Assembly (NCBI GenBank): GCA_037447655.1
Contig: JBBHKE010001318.1
Location: 53,757-117,756 of the forward strand
Origin: Zygnema cylindricum
Taxonomy: Eukaryota > Streptophyta > Zygnematophyceae > Zygnematales > Zygnemataceae
Reading direction: 5' to 3'
DNA: 64,000 bases
Notes under the pieces: generated by a model
What the model was told of the DNA's origin: nothing
Database searches by the model: none
What the model saw: only the letters and a program-made list of their open reading frames with translations
Shown: positions 36,901 to 47,478 of the stretch, piece by piece
How the letters are laid out: each line of letters starts with the position of its first letter
Numbering within the stretch: the stretch's first letter is position 1
Made by a program: the position numbers and the translations under genes

Positions 36901-37810
36901 CGAATCATGGATGTCTTTAAATATTTTTTTCAAATATGTAAGGATTGAAGAAAAAGACGCCATGCATACTTGAAACCTACGGATCAGTTCTTGAAACTTG
37001 AAATTTTTTCTCTCTCTCCCCCTATCCCTCCCCCTCCCCCTCCCCCTCTCTAATAGGCGAAACGAACTCTTTTAATGCGACACGAATCGGATCTAAAAGA
37101 CAACGCTTATTGGTTGGGACTCATAACTCACCTCCAATCCGACGCGGTCCCTCGAAAAGATGTCGGGTGCATTCAAGATTTACCGTATTTGTACGAAGTT
37201 GCGACTGCCGACGATATTTACAACGCGTACAATTATTTGAGTCTCGACCAGGATTCCGTGTTTACGTGTATAGGAGTAGCGGGAGCCAAGAAGGGAGAGG
37301 ATGTCGTGGAATTGGTAGAAGAAGTTGGCGGAGAGATGGAAGGTGAGGAGGGGAGGTGGAAGGAAAGGGAAGAGGGAGGGAGGTTGGAGGAAATTGGACG
37401 GTGGAGCGTGGTGGGAGGTGGGAGGGTGGGAAGGCGCGGAAGCTTAATGTTTCTGTTTACAAAAATCAGAAACTTAAATCAACAATGCCCCTCTTTTTTG
37501 TTCATTGTCTAATTTTTAATTTTTAAGTTTTGTAAAAATGTAAATTTTAGCATCACCTTCTGTTTTTGTGTCCAATTCCGGCCGTGTTCGCGGTTCTAAA
37601 TTTGTGTGTTGCATACAAGATCCATGTTTTCATTTGTGTGTATTTATCAATTGAAGATTTAGATTGTGTATTGGTAATTAACACTCTCCCTTTTCTTTTC
37701 CCCCTTTTTTTATTTTTTTGGGTGTTTTTTTCTGTTCAGAATTGGAAACCGGAGTGATGTTGCCTCTTCAAGGTAGAGGGATGTCCACTATGACCCGACC
37801 GACAATGTGA
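25753..37810 (+). CDS. SPP: Stromal processing peptidase (M16 zinc metallopeptidase), one-base frame break in exon 13
   Basis: Cleaves transit peptides from imported precursors in the plastid stroma. Exons: 25753-26165, 26732-26930, 27281-27436, 27712-27900, 28158-28670, 29169-29270, 29556-29690, 30979-31203, 32228-32434, 32702-32875, 33150-33299, 33761-33898, 34093-34321, 34884-35054, 35346-35475, 35738-35876, 36283-36484, 37057-37342, 37740-37810; about 1275 residues, close to the ~1260 of land-plant SPP. All GT-AG junctions are in phase except that exon 13 is one base too long. The inverted zinc motif HMIEH is at about 161-165, with the third ligand glutamate at about 242 (LSELQMM). SKKREKLLGTGARSNAYTDF and ELDHSDSGREGCTV are near-identical to the plant enzyme, and the C-terminus GRGMSTMTRPTM is typical. 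Exon 5 has a proline/serine-rich linker longer than usual. The start is the first in-frame ATG; an upstream exon may add a longer transit peptide. Confidence 0.95.
27548..27622 (+). repeat. CT microsatellite in SPP intron 3
   Basis: Long run of TCTC/CCCT units between exons 3 and 4, ending in CTCCCTCTCCCCCTAG. It lies upstream of the exon 4 acceptor but well separated from it. Confidence 0.85.
29740..30160 (+). repeat. Duplicated ~300-bp block with poly-C/(CT)n and CACACCCCCACAAG motif
   Basis: TCTCACACCCCCACAAG followed by CACCCACCCTCTC and ending TTTTTCAATGCCAT occurs twice with a period near 301 bp (starts 29801 and 30102). Each copy is preceded by a poly-C plus CT-repeat block. It lies in SPP intron 7. 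Confidence 0.8.
30219..30815 (+). repeat. Four degenerate copies of the 5' half of SPP exon 8, each after an acceptor-like AG
   Basis: Copies begin at about 30222, 30379, 30524 and 30687 inside intron 7. Each follows a pyrimidine tract and AG and resembles the exon 8 start (GTCCGTCGCCTGAAGGAGTT). Examples are GTCTGTTGTCTCAATGATTT with GGTGTAACTTGAGG, and CACCTGAAAGAATTCCGTGT. The last copy extends furthest: TTACCTGGACGCTCTTACAG and CCCCATGACGGAGGCCATC match exon 8 TACCTGGGCGCCCTGGTGA and GCCATGGTGGAGGCCATC. In-frame stops or shifts prevent all of them from coding as they stand. Confidence 0.75.
31302..31970 (+). repeat. Five or six degenerate copies of the 3' end of SPP exon 8 plus donor site
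   Basis: Inside intron 8, segments at about 31302-31378, 31498-31560, 31619-31692, 31847-31920 and 31945-31970 repeat the exon 8 end (GTCATGGACCAGGAGCAGGG ... GTCACGCTGGAGGAT/gtgagt). Clear examples are ACTCTGGAGGATGTGTGG, AGATGGACCAGGACCACC, CATGGTCATGGACCAAGAGG, CAAGTCATGGACCAGGAGCA and ATGCTGGAAGATGTGAGTGA. Some keep the reading frame of MDQEQG and TLEDV; others are shifted. The surrounding intron is almost pure purine on this strand. Confidence 0.85.
33510..33720 (+). repeat. Short-unit repeat, GACCAAAAA type, in SPP intron 11
   Basis: Roughly fifteen to eighteen degenerate units of 9-14 bases such as TGACCAAAAAGGGACC, GGACTAAAAGATG and GGACAAAAAGATG. No coding potential. Confidence 0.8.
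33907..33964 (+). repeat. Uninterrupted poly-C run of 58 bases
   Basis: SPP intron 12 starts GTACCAAT and then runs 58 consecutive C before TGCCCCCC; the rest of the intron to the acceptor at 34092 is almost entirely C with a few T and A. It is a likely site of polymerase slippage and assembly error. Confidence 0.95.
34322..34760 (+). repeat. G-rich tract in SPP intron 13
   Basis: Starts at the exon 13 donor (GAG/gtgggg) and continues as G runs broken by single A or TTT (units like GAGGGGGTTTATTGGGGG). It mirrors the C-rich intron on the other side of the exon. G-quadruplex formation in the transcript is possible. Confidence 0.85.
36553..36860 (+). repeat. Three degenerate copies of the SPP exon 17 end plus donor site
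   Basis: Exon 17 ends GTGAATCAGCGCGAATTAGA-CAGG/gtaagaatcg. Intron 17 repeats this: GTTAATCAACCCGAGTTGGG-CAGG (about 36580-36603, then ttaagaatcgaatc), GTTAATCAACCCGAATTAGA-CAGG (about 36709-36732, then gtaggg) and GGGAATTTGACAGG (about 36837-36850, then gtaagaatca). Spacing is about 118-129 bp. The second copy keeps the peptide RVNQPEL plus LGR, the third RVNQPELDR. Confidence 0.9.
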
Positions 37811-40246
37811 TTGTACATATTTAGTGTGGATTTGGACTTACTTGAATTGGCAGAAGGGTTTGTGAGGTGCAATTGTGATTTGCTGTTTATCCCTCTCATG
37901 GGAATAGTATTTTTTTTCTATATTTAAAGGGGAATTGGAGACGAGATTTACGTTTCTGCATTTGTTTAGTTTGTAGCCGATTTGATTTTTTTTTTTTTCA
38001 TTAAGTTAGAATTTGTTGGGGAAGAAGGGTATTGTAAATCATCTTCAAATCTAGTTGGCTATTGCTGTTTCTTTTTCATTTCAGGACCTCCAGATAATTT
38101 TTCCTCTCCGATTTTTTGTTGGCAGTTGTTTTTTAACACTAATTTTTAATGGGAAAATGTTTTTTTGGAAGTTTCGCCACGCAATTCCTATTTTAGTAAA
38201 AACTTCTTCTCCGTATCCTAAATCATTTTCTCTATGGCATTGTTATTGCAACAATATGACCAAGTAGTCTGAACCTTCATTTTTCAAATGTTTACCTCCG
38301 AGTGAAAATCCTATGAACAGTGCGGAGATAAATGGCTTTGACCGTCTAAAATTCAGCTCTAATGGCCATAGGCATTGTGGTGCAAACGCCATATGGTATG
38401 TTTGGAAGCTGTCACATGTGCCGTGTCAATATGAATGGTCCTCATTCTGTGTGGTGTGCTGTAAGCACTCGTTGGGATGGTCGTTCTGTGGCTAACTGTG
38501 AAGGTGGCAGCCCGTGTGGTTCTATCTCCAGCGCAGTAGGTATGTCTGGTGCACAGGGACACAAGCATGTGTTTGGTTGTATCAAAAACCACTTTATGCG
38601 ACATTTTGAGGAGCTTTAGAACACTAGACTGTCAGCTCATGGAATTCAGAAGGTACTGGAGGTGTAGCAAAATCAATTTGACATGTACTTCTTCTACAGG
38701 TGACATCTGGTTATGCTCTTAGAATTTGTGTGGCAATCTAGGTTTTGATTTCAGCAGTGTTGACTGAATAACCAGGAAGCAATATCTACTAGTGGAAAAC
38801 CAATCACCTGATTAGTTTGGACCATAGTTACGTTATTTGGCATGTGATATACCCGGGCACTAATGTACATTCGGCCCGAATGCTGAACAACCAGCAAACA
38901 TTCAGGTTTTGGTTCTAGTATGTTGTAGGTAAAGCTTTTGCAAGACTTTCCGCCGAACCTTCATCCAGCGGCGGCAGAGGCCATACAGGTTAACAAACAG
39001 CGTTTCGTTTACTCCTGGCTCAAAGTTTAACGTATTTTCAGCCGGTAACTATGTTGTTCCACGTCCTTCACCTCCACTTTTTCTGCTTTCTTCTCTCAAT
39101 ATAGGAACCTCTACATGATTTTTCTTATCTTTTTCGCCTTTCAGATTTTTTTGGGTTTTGAAAAAGGGTTTTTTGAAGTAAGAAATTTTGCTTTCCTCTC
39201 CCCTCTTGTTATACTGTCGACCAAGTTTTGAGGAATGAACAAACTAAGACTATGGTGTAGTTAGCTCAAAATACACCGATTTGAAAATTTTAGTTCCTAA
39301 TGTATTAGTACTCTGATACTTAAAACCATATAATGATTCTGATTTCTTCTTTTGATACTTTGCGTTTTTTACAGTTTAGAAAATAAAAGTTCAGGTTCGC
39401 AATATGGGATAGCCATCCAAAATATTTTTGTGATTCCTCTTTTCATTTATAAACTATTCTTAACTTTCGTTAACATAAGAACGTATGATCCTACTGCTGA
39501 TATGGGCAACAATTGGGGGCTTTGACATTGCTGAATATTCTCCATACCTGAATGTACCACTTAAGATTGGGGTGATTACAGTTTGAACCATACCTCATAG
39601 TTAAGTCGCACATTTATAGAGGGAAGCTGAAAGTTTTTGATTCGTGAACAAAAAGAAACCGTACACAATTTGAGGAATTTAGTATGTCTTAAATGGAAAA
39701 ACCAACTTGGAAACTTTACGTGAGGAGAGATGGACCACAATAGTTTAAAACAGACAAGAAAGTTTTACTAAAAAAAGCGCATCTAAATACACGAATGGAA
39801 AAAAAGGCACAATGACGGTGGAAATAGGGCTTCGAGTCGCGGTATTGGGAGAATTAGTGAGAATGGAAAAAATAATGGATAAAAAAGAGAGGGAAAATGT
39901 CAAAATTTATCCCACGTTTTGGAGCTCGTTTTGAGGAAAACTGACTCAATATAATGCACAACCCAGACATTCTAGAGTAAAATTATTAGCTTAGAATACT
40001 TTCCAAATGTACGGTAACGTAGCATTACATTGTTCACCGTGAGTATTGGATCAGAAGTGCATGAATCGGGGAAAAATCAAACCTCGGTCCTATAATCCGC
40101 ATTACCTTTCCCAACATTGGCACACAGACATGCTGACCCAAGTCAAAATTTGAGTCAAAGTCGCACATCTACGTTATGATTTATTTACCCTCCACGAACA
40201 GGTAGAAGCGTAGCCAAAAGGCTATCTTGTAAAATATGCGTAAAAC
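37811..40246. other. Convergent spacer between SPP and ureG
   Basis: Contains the 3' untranslated ends of both genes. No further gene, repeat array or RNA gene is recognised. AT-rich with scattered T runs. Frames near 38313-38619 overlap on both strands and resemble nothing. Confidence 0.6.
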
Positions 40247-43200
40247 TCATACCACTGCAGAACCAGTGGCCTTCCCCCAAGCTTTCAAAATGTGCGATGA
40301 GATATCGGTTACGCCCACTCCATGTTTCACCTGCAATCACGGCATCCCGAATGGTCGCAAAAAATCATCTCCCTAAATCACAAAGGTAACCTTAGATACA
40401 TTGAATACATGGCCAGATTTGCATCCACAGAAATTTTGAGCCATTAATCAACTGACACACTCAGGACATGCACATAAAAGACAATGCAGCGGAAAGACAC
40501 ACAAGAAACATTTCAGACAAGCAATACAATACTCATGCATACACATACATCAACCTATAAATCCACTAAATGCGTTCTGTAGGACCATAATAAGACAGTA
40601 TAAAATTAGGGACATATAACTTTTGTATATGGCTAAAGAGAAATAATTGGGGATTTTCAAGTAAGTTTTGGGTAGCCACCCACCTGAGCAAATACGAAAG
40701 GTCCTCCATCACGCATTTTTAATGAATCCCTCTCCATAACTTTCAAATCAGCTCCGACCGCCTCTGCTAGGTCTGTTTTATTGATAACCTGCAGTTTCCG
40801 TACTATATGAGAGACTTTGAATACCACGTACATGATGATGAGGGATAGGCTTGTCCATGCAGGAAGTCTACACCATAGAGAGCTTCTGCACCTTCGAACA
40901 ACTACTGGCATGTAACTTCCTACAAGCAGACTCTGAATTGAACGCCCTGCCACAGTTTTGGTTTTGGCAGAACAACTGAAGCATGTACAAAGCCCCAATG
41001 TTGAAACTAGCCTCAATGATGAAACCAAAAGCTCTGATTGACTGACAAACAGACAATTTTGTCCAGAGAAATAGTTTTCAAATACTCGTCCTAAAGATAA
41101 GAGAATTTTCAGCAGCCAGGCAGTGAATGTCCACATCCCCAAATATAAACCACATTAAAAGGAAAGTAGAAGGATAATTATGAAGAGTAGTACCTATAGG
41201 GATGCATTTCTTTATTACAAGCAGCATATCCATCCATATGGGTAAATAAAAAACAGGTAAAGTGAAAAGAAAGAATTTATAAAAATAAGATGCAAGTCCA
41301 AGGAGGTGCGAGGCGGTACCAGGAGGTCAGCTTGGGTGATACCAGGTCCGCCCTTTCTGGGAATCTTGTCCCCTCCTGCGACATCGATAATGTAGATAAT
41401 ATAGTCTGCTAACTCCCGACTAAAATTTGCGGCAAGATTGTCTGTTTAGACCACCCCAAATCGCAGCAGTAAGTAGCTGAGCGATGATAAATAACTCCCA
41501 ATTTCGATAAATTTCACACCGAGCCTTTTCTTTTCTTTCTTTTTTGTAAACAAATAGCAACCAAGATGAGGACAGCCCACTGCAAAACCTGTTTACTCCA
41601 CTCACCGAACTTCTCACAGATCAACAACTGTGAGCCACAGTAACAGTAACCCATGACCCAATCAATTTGTGTTCATATTGAATGAATAATCAGCTGCTGA
41701 AAAGTGTGGTACAATTCAAGTTTCATCAAATACAGACAACAAGCACATCCGCTAAACCTTCCACATTGAAGTGAAAAAATGTTTTACCTCTGAAGGTGAC
41801 GGGGAACAAAGTGCATGATAAACTTCCAAATGTACTTTCTTTAGCTTTTTGTCACCCAAACAAACTCAAATGCCCAGAAAAGTTTAGGCTTTTGCACCAA
41901 ATAACTACCATTTCTATGTGTGTCCGTTTTCCTGTGAAACATCGGTTTCCTGTGATCAGATTGCGATAAAAGTTTCTGTACTACAACCAAGGATTTCCAG
42001 CAACAAACAGAGGTGAAAAAAAAAATGCAAAAAAAATCACCTCCGCCTGATTCACATAATAGCAAATCTGCATGGAACTGTTCTGACAACTCTTCCAGAG
42101 GGCCCAAATTGATGCTGATATCTTCTCTGATTGCTGCATGAGGACATCCTCCTGTTTCCACTGCACGAATCCTTTCTGGAGGGAGTGCACCATTCTTTAT
42201 CAAAAACTCTCCGTCTTCTTGTGTAAAAATGTCATTTGTCACCTGATGAAAGAATTCAAACAAACATCACATAAATACTTGGCCCAGCACTCATCAGTCC
42301 ACCGCCTCTTTTCAGCCCAGGAAGTCAACAGAAGAAAATGATAAAGACGTCCCGACAATGGCGTTTACTCTATCAACTTTCGTGAGAAATTATACGTCAA
42401 ACATATTCTCATAGGTTTCCTGTATACTTCTTTAAACACGCAAAGTAAAAGGAGAGGAAGGAGAGAAAGGCATGGAACATACTGCACCAATGCTGTACTT
42501 GTCTCGTAACTCCCTGCAAAGTGCCAGCATCAGTGCAGTTTTCCTGTAAAAACAAAAAAGTGACACACCCAAAGTAGCAAAATGCCCAGATCAGGAGACT
42601 GATTATTTCTCCTGCCAATCCCGCAGTTGCTCCACGTTCAGTGCATAATCCTGTAGTTTACTGCTTACTTATAAACCGAACGACAAGGACAGATAACACG
42701 AGTACGCTACGCGAAGACCTCTTAATGGATTAGTTTCTCGACTTACACAAACTCAATAAAGTCGACTGCTTTCCTGACGCCACTGAAGTCAAAAGACTGT
42801 CCAAACTATTTCTTTGTCAAGACACTTTCATATGTTATGCAGGATGTCTTAGCAACAAACAACGACAAACTGTATGCTGACAAGGGATGTAGTACAACTC
42901 CGCCAACAGAAAAAAAGAAAAAAATCAGCGGTCAGTCTATCCGTCTGTCTTTTTGTCAAGTAGACGATTACATCAGAACAATAAAACTGCATTTAAGTAT
43001 ACTTTCGGATTAAAACCCATATTTAAATTGACACTGATCCACCCAATTCCCAATGTGCCCGAATATTACAGGCCCCAGTTTTCCAGATTTTGCCGTGTAC
43101 TTGTGCTGCATGATGCTGTTCTAATAGCAGATTCCATGTTATTGTGAAACTTTGAAAATTAAAATTCCTTGGCATCTGCCAAATTCGCAGCATTCCAAAT

Positions 43201-44553
43201 CTCCACTCTACACTGAGCTGGCGAATGAATGTATGCCGATAGTTAAGGAATACTAGCAATCGATCTCTCCAACAGTAAGCCAGTCTGCTGCGATCATTCC
43301 TTCAAAATTAAAAATCAAAAATCCAAATCTAAACCCACGCAAAACTTAAAATCCAGCATTTCAAAATGAGAAATGGATGGTATATATACATGAAGCATAT
43401 GTGTGTATATATGTATATGTGTGTAAATGCACATATGATGTGTCTATCTTTGTACATGTGTATGTGTTTATATAGACATATATGTGCATATATGTCTATT
43501 TGTGTATATATATAAATGTGTGTGAGTGTATTCATAAATAGATAAAATTCTGCAAATGAACAAACTTGAGGAATGCATGTGGTACTACCACACACAGCAA
43601 CAGGGAAAAAAAATAAAATCCACCTGGTACTCTCTTCATTTCATTAGTAGAAGCGAGAGATTACAAGGAAACAGGTTAAGAATGCAAGAAATTTGAACCA
43701 AAGTTCACCCTGTTCCCACTGGGCCGCCGATTCCGACAGTGAAGGCTCGTTCGTGGAAGTCTCGGCCTCCCAAAGGCGGAGCCCTGTTGGTGAACATCCC
43801 GGGAGAATCGAGCGGCTCGTGTGTGTGTGGAGCCAAGCCATCGTGTGAATGGTACAAACGTCCGTCACGATCATGCCGCGTGGCATTTGTTTCCGTACTG
43901 CAAGGAAGAATCGACAAACAACGTCATCAGTTTCCTTTAAATATGGACATGTTTTTGTAAGTCGCTGCTGCGAATTTGATAAGAATGTACAAAAATATCA
44001 AACCTAACTATCTAAATCTACCAATGAATGAGTCAGCTGAACATGCGATGCAATGCAACTCACACAAATGAGAAAAAATGGACACAAAAAAATGAAAACT
44101 CGGCACAAAAAGGTAGCACAAGAGTCACAAAAGGATTACTGAGAAACCCTTAAAAAACCCTAAAATAAGAATGAGAATGAGAACTTGAATGTGAATGAAT
44201 ATCAATGTGAGATAGAGAATGAGAATGAGAACATGAATGAGAAAGAGAATGAGAATATTAATGTGAATGAGAATGTAAATGTGGATGTGGATAAGAATGC
44301 GAACAAGAATGAGCATTCGAAACGAATGTGAATCTGAATGTGAATCCACATACCCATGGTCATGGACATGGTCATGATCATGGTCATGGTCATGGTCATG
44401 ACTATGTTCGTCATGATGATGGTGGTGATGATCATGGTGACCATGGTGTTCGCCATGATGGTTATCATCACCATCATGATGATGATCATCATCGTGTCCT
44501 GAATCATGTTCATGATGATGATTGGACGGCGCCGACAGCCGCGATTCCGACAT
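40247..44553 (-). CDS. ureG: Urease accessory protein UreG (nickel-metallochaperone GTPase)
   Basis: GTP-dependent delivery of nickel to urease with UreD/UreF. Seven minus-strand exons: 44553-44354, 43897-43709, 42543-42483, 42242-42041, 41441-41320, 40788-40684, 40330-40247; 320 residues, all phases consistent. Residues ~10-67 are a histidine/aspartate-rich metal-binding tail ([18 protein letters not shown]), typical of plant UreG. The block [19 protein letters not shown] is plant-conserved. The P-loop GGPVGTGKTA is split by intron 2 at about 130. The invariant CPH metal site is at 183-185 ([19 protein letters not shown]), with [25 protein letters not shown] and the guanine-specificity NKTD at about 261-264. 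The C-terminus [18 protein letters not shown] is complete. A second in-frame ATG at 44571 would add six residues. The promoter lies in repeat-derived sequence. Confidence 0.96.
43380..43530. repeat. TA/TG-rich low-complexity tract in ureG intron 2
   Basis: Runs of ATATATGTATATGTGTGTAA type and related TATATGTGCATATATG units between UreG exons 2 and 3. No coding meaning. Confidence 0.8.
44160..44340. repeat. GAATGA-type hexamer tract in ureG intron 1
   Basis: About thirty degenerate units of GAATGA/GAATGT on the plus strand just downstream (in transcription) of the His-rich exon. Reading through it produces a long artificial open frame. Confidence 0.85.
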
Positions 44554-44867
44554 GATAGTACGCAGAATCATCTACCGCAGCTACGTGTGAATTTGTAACA
44601 AGGGAGAAGAGAGAGCAGAGCGAGAGAGAGTGGAGAGAGGCGATCGTCTGGAGAGGACAAAGTATGCCCACCGGAGCATTTGATTTTCCGATAACTCATC
44701 GGAAAACGTACACGCTTCGACGTCATCGAACATAGGCGCGAAAACAAACCTGCAGTATTGAATGTTCGAATGTTCGAAGGACGACGACGGTGGTTCAAAG
44801 TCCTGCACTTGTTTCGCGCGAGTACAATGAATTGATGAAATAGCCGTTCGGATGTTGTTTTGGTTAC

Positions 44868-45362
44868 GTCAGCTTTTCGGCGAAATACGCGACTTTAACC
44901 CGACTTCAATATCCGGCAATATTTTGAGGAAGCTCGTTGTACGGTTTTCATAGAAAGCCGTACATTATTCCAACGTCCGTCTGTTGCGGAAGTGAATTTT
45001 TCCCCGGTGGGAATAGGCTATGAATGAAAGGATAGCCGTTCGACAAATAGAAAGAAATTTTCGCACGTACAAAGGAATTTAAAAGTTTCATATTATTATC
45101 ATAATTCGGAAAATCATCGGAATGGGAAATGCTCCGGTGGGAATAGGCTATGATAGCCTATTCCCACCGGAAAAAAAATCACTTCCGCAACAGACGGACG
45201 TTCGAATAATGTACGGCTTTCCGAGCACCGACTTTGTAGATTTCGGAAGTTCTCGGAAAACCGTACAAACGAACTTCCTCAAAATATTGTCGGATATAGA
45301 AGTAGGGTAAAAGTTGCGTCTTTTTGTGAAACAGGCCAACGATAACCCGAAAAGCTGACTAA
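44868..45362. mobile_element. Fold-back (long inverted repeat) element
   Basis: The left arm (about 44868-45025) reads inwards from GTCAGCTTTTCGG through TTTTGAGGAAGCTCGTTGTA, GTACGGTTTTC, AAGCCGTACATTATT and CGTCCGTCTGTTGCGGAAGT to CCGGTGGGAATAGGCTAT. The right arm (about 45152-45360) is its reverse complement with about 50 extra bases, ending CCGAAAAGCTGAC. At the centre a 37-nt palindrome (45134-45170), CCGGTGGGAATAGGCTAT plus one G plus its exact complement, could extrude as a cruciform. A half-copy of the right arm recurs at 48894-49098. Confidence 0.75.
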
Positions 45363-46077
45363 GGGCACTTTCCCATGTGATAAAGTTACAGTTATTTTAT
45401 GTCGTTTTCCTTTATAACTTGGAAAAAAACGAAAAAATCTGCAGCCGTACCAAAATATTGAAATTATCACCGTACAAGTTGCGTTAGCTAATAAGTTTAT
45501 ATGTACTGCAGTTTGTCGTCTAGCGCGATGTAATTTGTCGTCTAGCTGGTTTCGACCCACTTTCGCGTCCTTTTCAAACTTTATATCAAATCACTTCGCG
45601 GGGTGGTTTTAAATATAGTTCCATGAGGTGAGCGAATAGGGAGATTCTGTCACACTTGTCGGAATTTTTTGACATTTTTCGTGCGCGGAGTACCAAAAAA
45701 AAACCCACTGTACGTTGACAACATGTGCGTGACTTTTTTCTGTGCGCTTTTAGTTGAGCGTGACGTGCGTGACGTCATAATGTCACAAACCCAAAACATC
45801 TGCAATGCCTCTACGTCAACAATGTGGCGTACAAACATTGTGAAGTGACGAAAACCGGTCACCGTGTAGGTGGACGTCTGAAATTCATGCCGAGTTGAAA
45901 TTTCGCAACATTTTGTGTAGCGTTTATGTGTCGTATGTTTCGTACATGTCTACGCTTATCACTTTTTTAAGTAACAAGTTATTTGCGCTTACATCGTAAT
46001 GCTCTGAAAGCTGTACGGAGAATCTTCGCTAAAAAGAATGTTACAAGATTAAAGTTTCAGTTACATTCGAGGTGCCC
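45363..46077. mobile_element. PIF/Harbinger-like MITE M1 (715 bp)
   Basis: Starts GGGCACTTTCCCATGTGATA directly after TAA and ends GGTGCCC before TTA; the right terminus is diverged. The interior is strongly similar to M3 (GTCGTTTTCCTTTATAACTT, CAGCCGTACCAAAATATTG). No transposase. Confidence 0.75.
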
Positions 46078-46505
46078 TTAGCCGCCATTTAACTTTAAGT
46101 ACGTACTTTAATTTGCCTTTGCATGCGATTTTCATTTTTTTCGTGCGCATTTACCATGCTCTGCAAAGTTGCTAACTGTAGATCTCAAATCTAAGGCGAA
46201 GGCTCAGTTCGTACATCTCCGTGTGCGTTTAGTACAAATTGACACGGCAGAAACGCCCCACAGAAGTTAGCAAATCGTAGATCACAAAGCGTTTGCAATT
46301 AATAGTATGGACTCGTTTGTCCGTATTCCTAGCCTAGTGAACCGACCAACGTAGGTGCACCGACATCAACCGAAGAACACAACTTTTTCCGTACGCTGGC
46401 CAAACGTATCAAGGTATCAGGCACATCCAAAGTTGATCTAAGGGTCAAGTTCCATCAGTCGTTTGTGTAATCGTACGACCAACTCTACGGGTTTGGTTGA
46501 TTGAG

Positions 46506-47478
46506 GGTACGTCCCCATGTATTAAAATATCGACTTTATCATGTCGTTTTCAACCAAAACGTAGTTCCGTACGAGAAAAACTTTAGCCGTACAAGCAAAT
46601 CAATTATTTAAAAGTACAACAAACGTCAAGTCGATACTTTGAATGTATCTCATGTTTGTCGTCATGTTAGCGAATTTTGGCGTTTTACTTTTTTCGACCA
46701 TTGGGCAAAAGAATCCAGCCTGTCAAATTACTTCATCAAAAATTACCTCGCGACTTGATTTCAGGGAAAGTACCACCCAAACAACGAATGAAAAACGGTC
46801 CAAACACGCGCCACACGAGTGGGAAAATTTTAGAACGAGGGAGAGCACTCACTATTTTTATCCCTGCCCGTCACGTGCAAGTACGGAAAAGACGAGCATG
46901 TATGGAAACAAATTTGCACGGGTCTCAGACCTCCACTTTCATTCATGGGTCCTTTGCAGAATTTTGCGCCGTCGTCGCCTCTCCCCTCTCCCTCTCACAC
47001 TGTTGCTTTTATATCTTACTTTTTAGAATGAGGCACGACAATATTGTTATTAAATGAAATATATTTAAAAAATAATTATTTTAACTACCTTTATGTATAT
47101 TTTTATGCCAAGTCGAGTGAGAAATGTCAGAAAAACGAAATCGGAGAGCCATGGCAAAAAGTTATTGAATTTTGTGACGTCGACGTTGTCACAAGTGAGC
47201 ATAGCGTCACAATGTCACAAAACCCGAAACATCTGCCATGTCACAAAATTACAAAAAACCAAACGTTTACAACCGTCGCTGTTTTTGTTGGCGTCACCAA
47301 TTGTCGGAAGTTTCGTAGTCGTCTTCAACCGTCACACAGTTGTACCTACGTCTACAACCGTCACATTTGAAAGTTCCTATTTCATTTTCGCACATTGGGA
47401 CGCTATTCATAGTAGTACGGAACACTTCACTACAATCCAAAATACTTTTTCAAAGTATCGCTTACATGGGGACGTACC
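46506..47478. mobile_element. PIF/Harbinger-like MITE M2 (about 973 bp)
   Basis: Perfect 15-bp terminal inverted repeats GGTACGTCCCCATGT / ACATGGGGACGTACC. The flanks carry the direct repeat TTGAG on both sides (46501-46505, 47479-47483) rather than TAA. It shares GTCGTTTTC and GCCGTAC motifs with M1, M3 and M4. Several frames are open but none resembles a transposase. Confidence 0.8.

Noticed and set aside
38313-38619. Overlapping 60-85-residue frames on both strands downstream of SPP
   Set aside because: No family match, both strands equally open, and position fits a 3' spacer.
44125-44353. Extension of the His-rich frame beyond the GT donor at 44353
   Set aside because: It is intron read-through in the GAATGA tract; the plant UreG block continues from the next exon at 43897 in matching phase.
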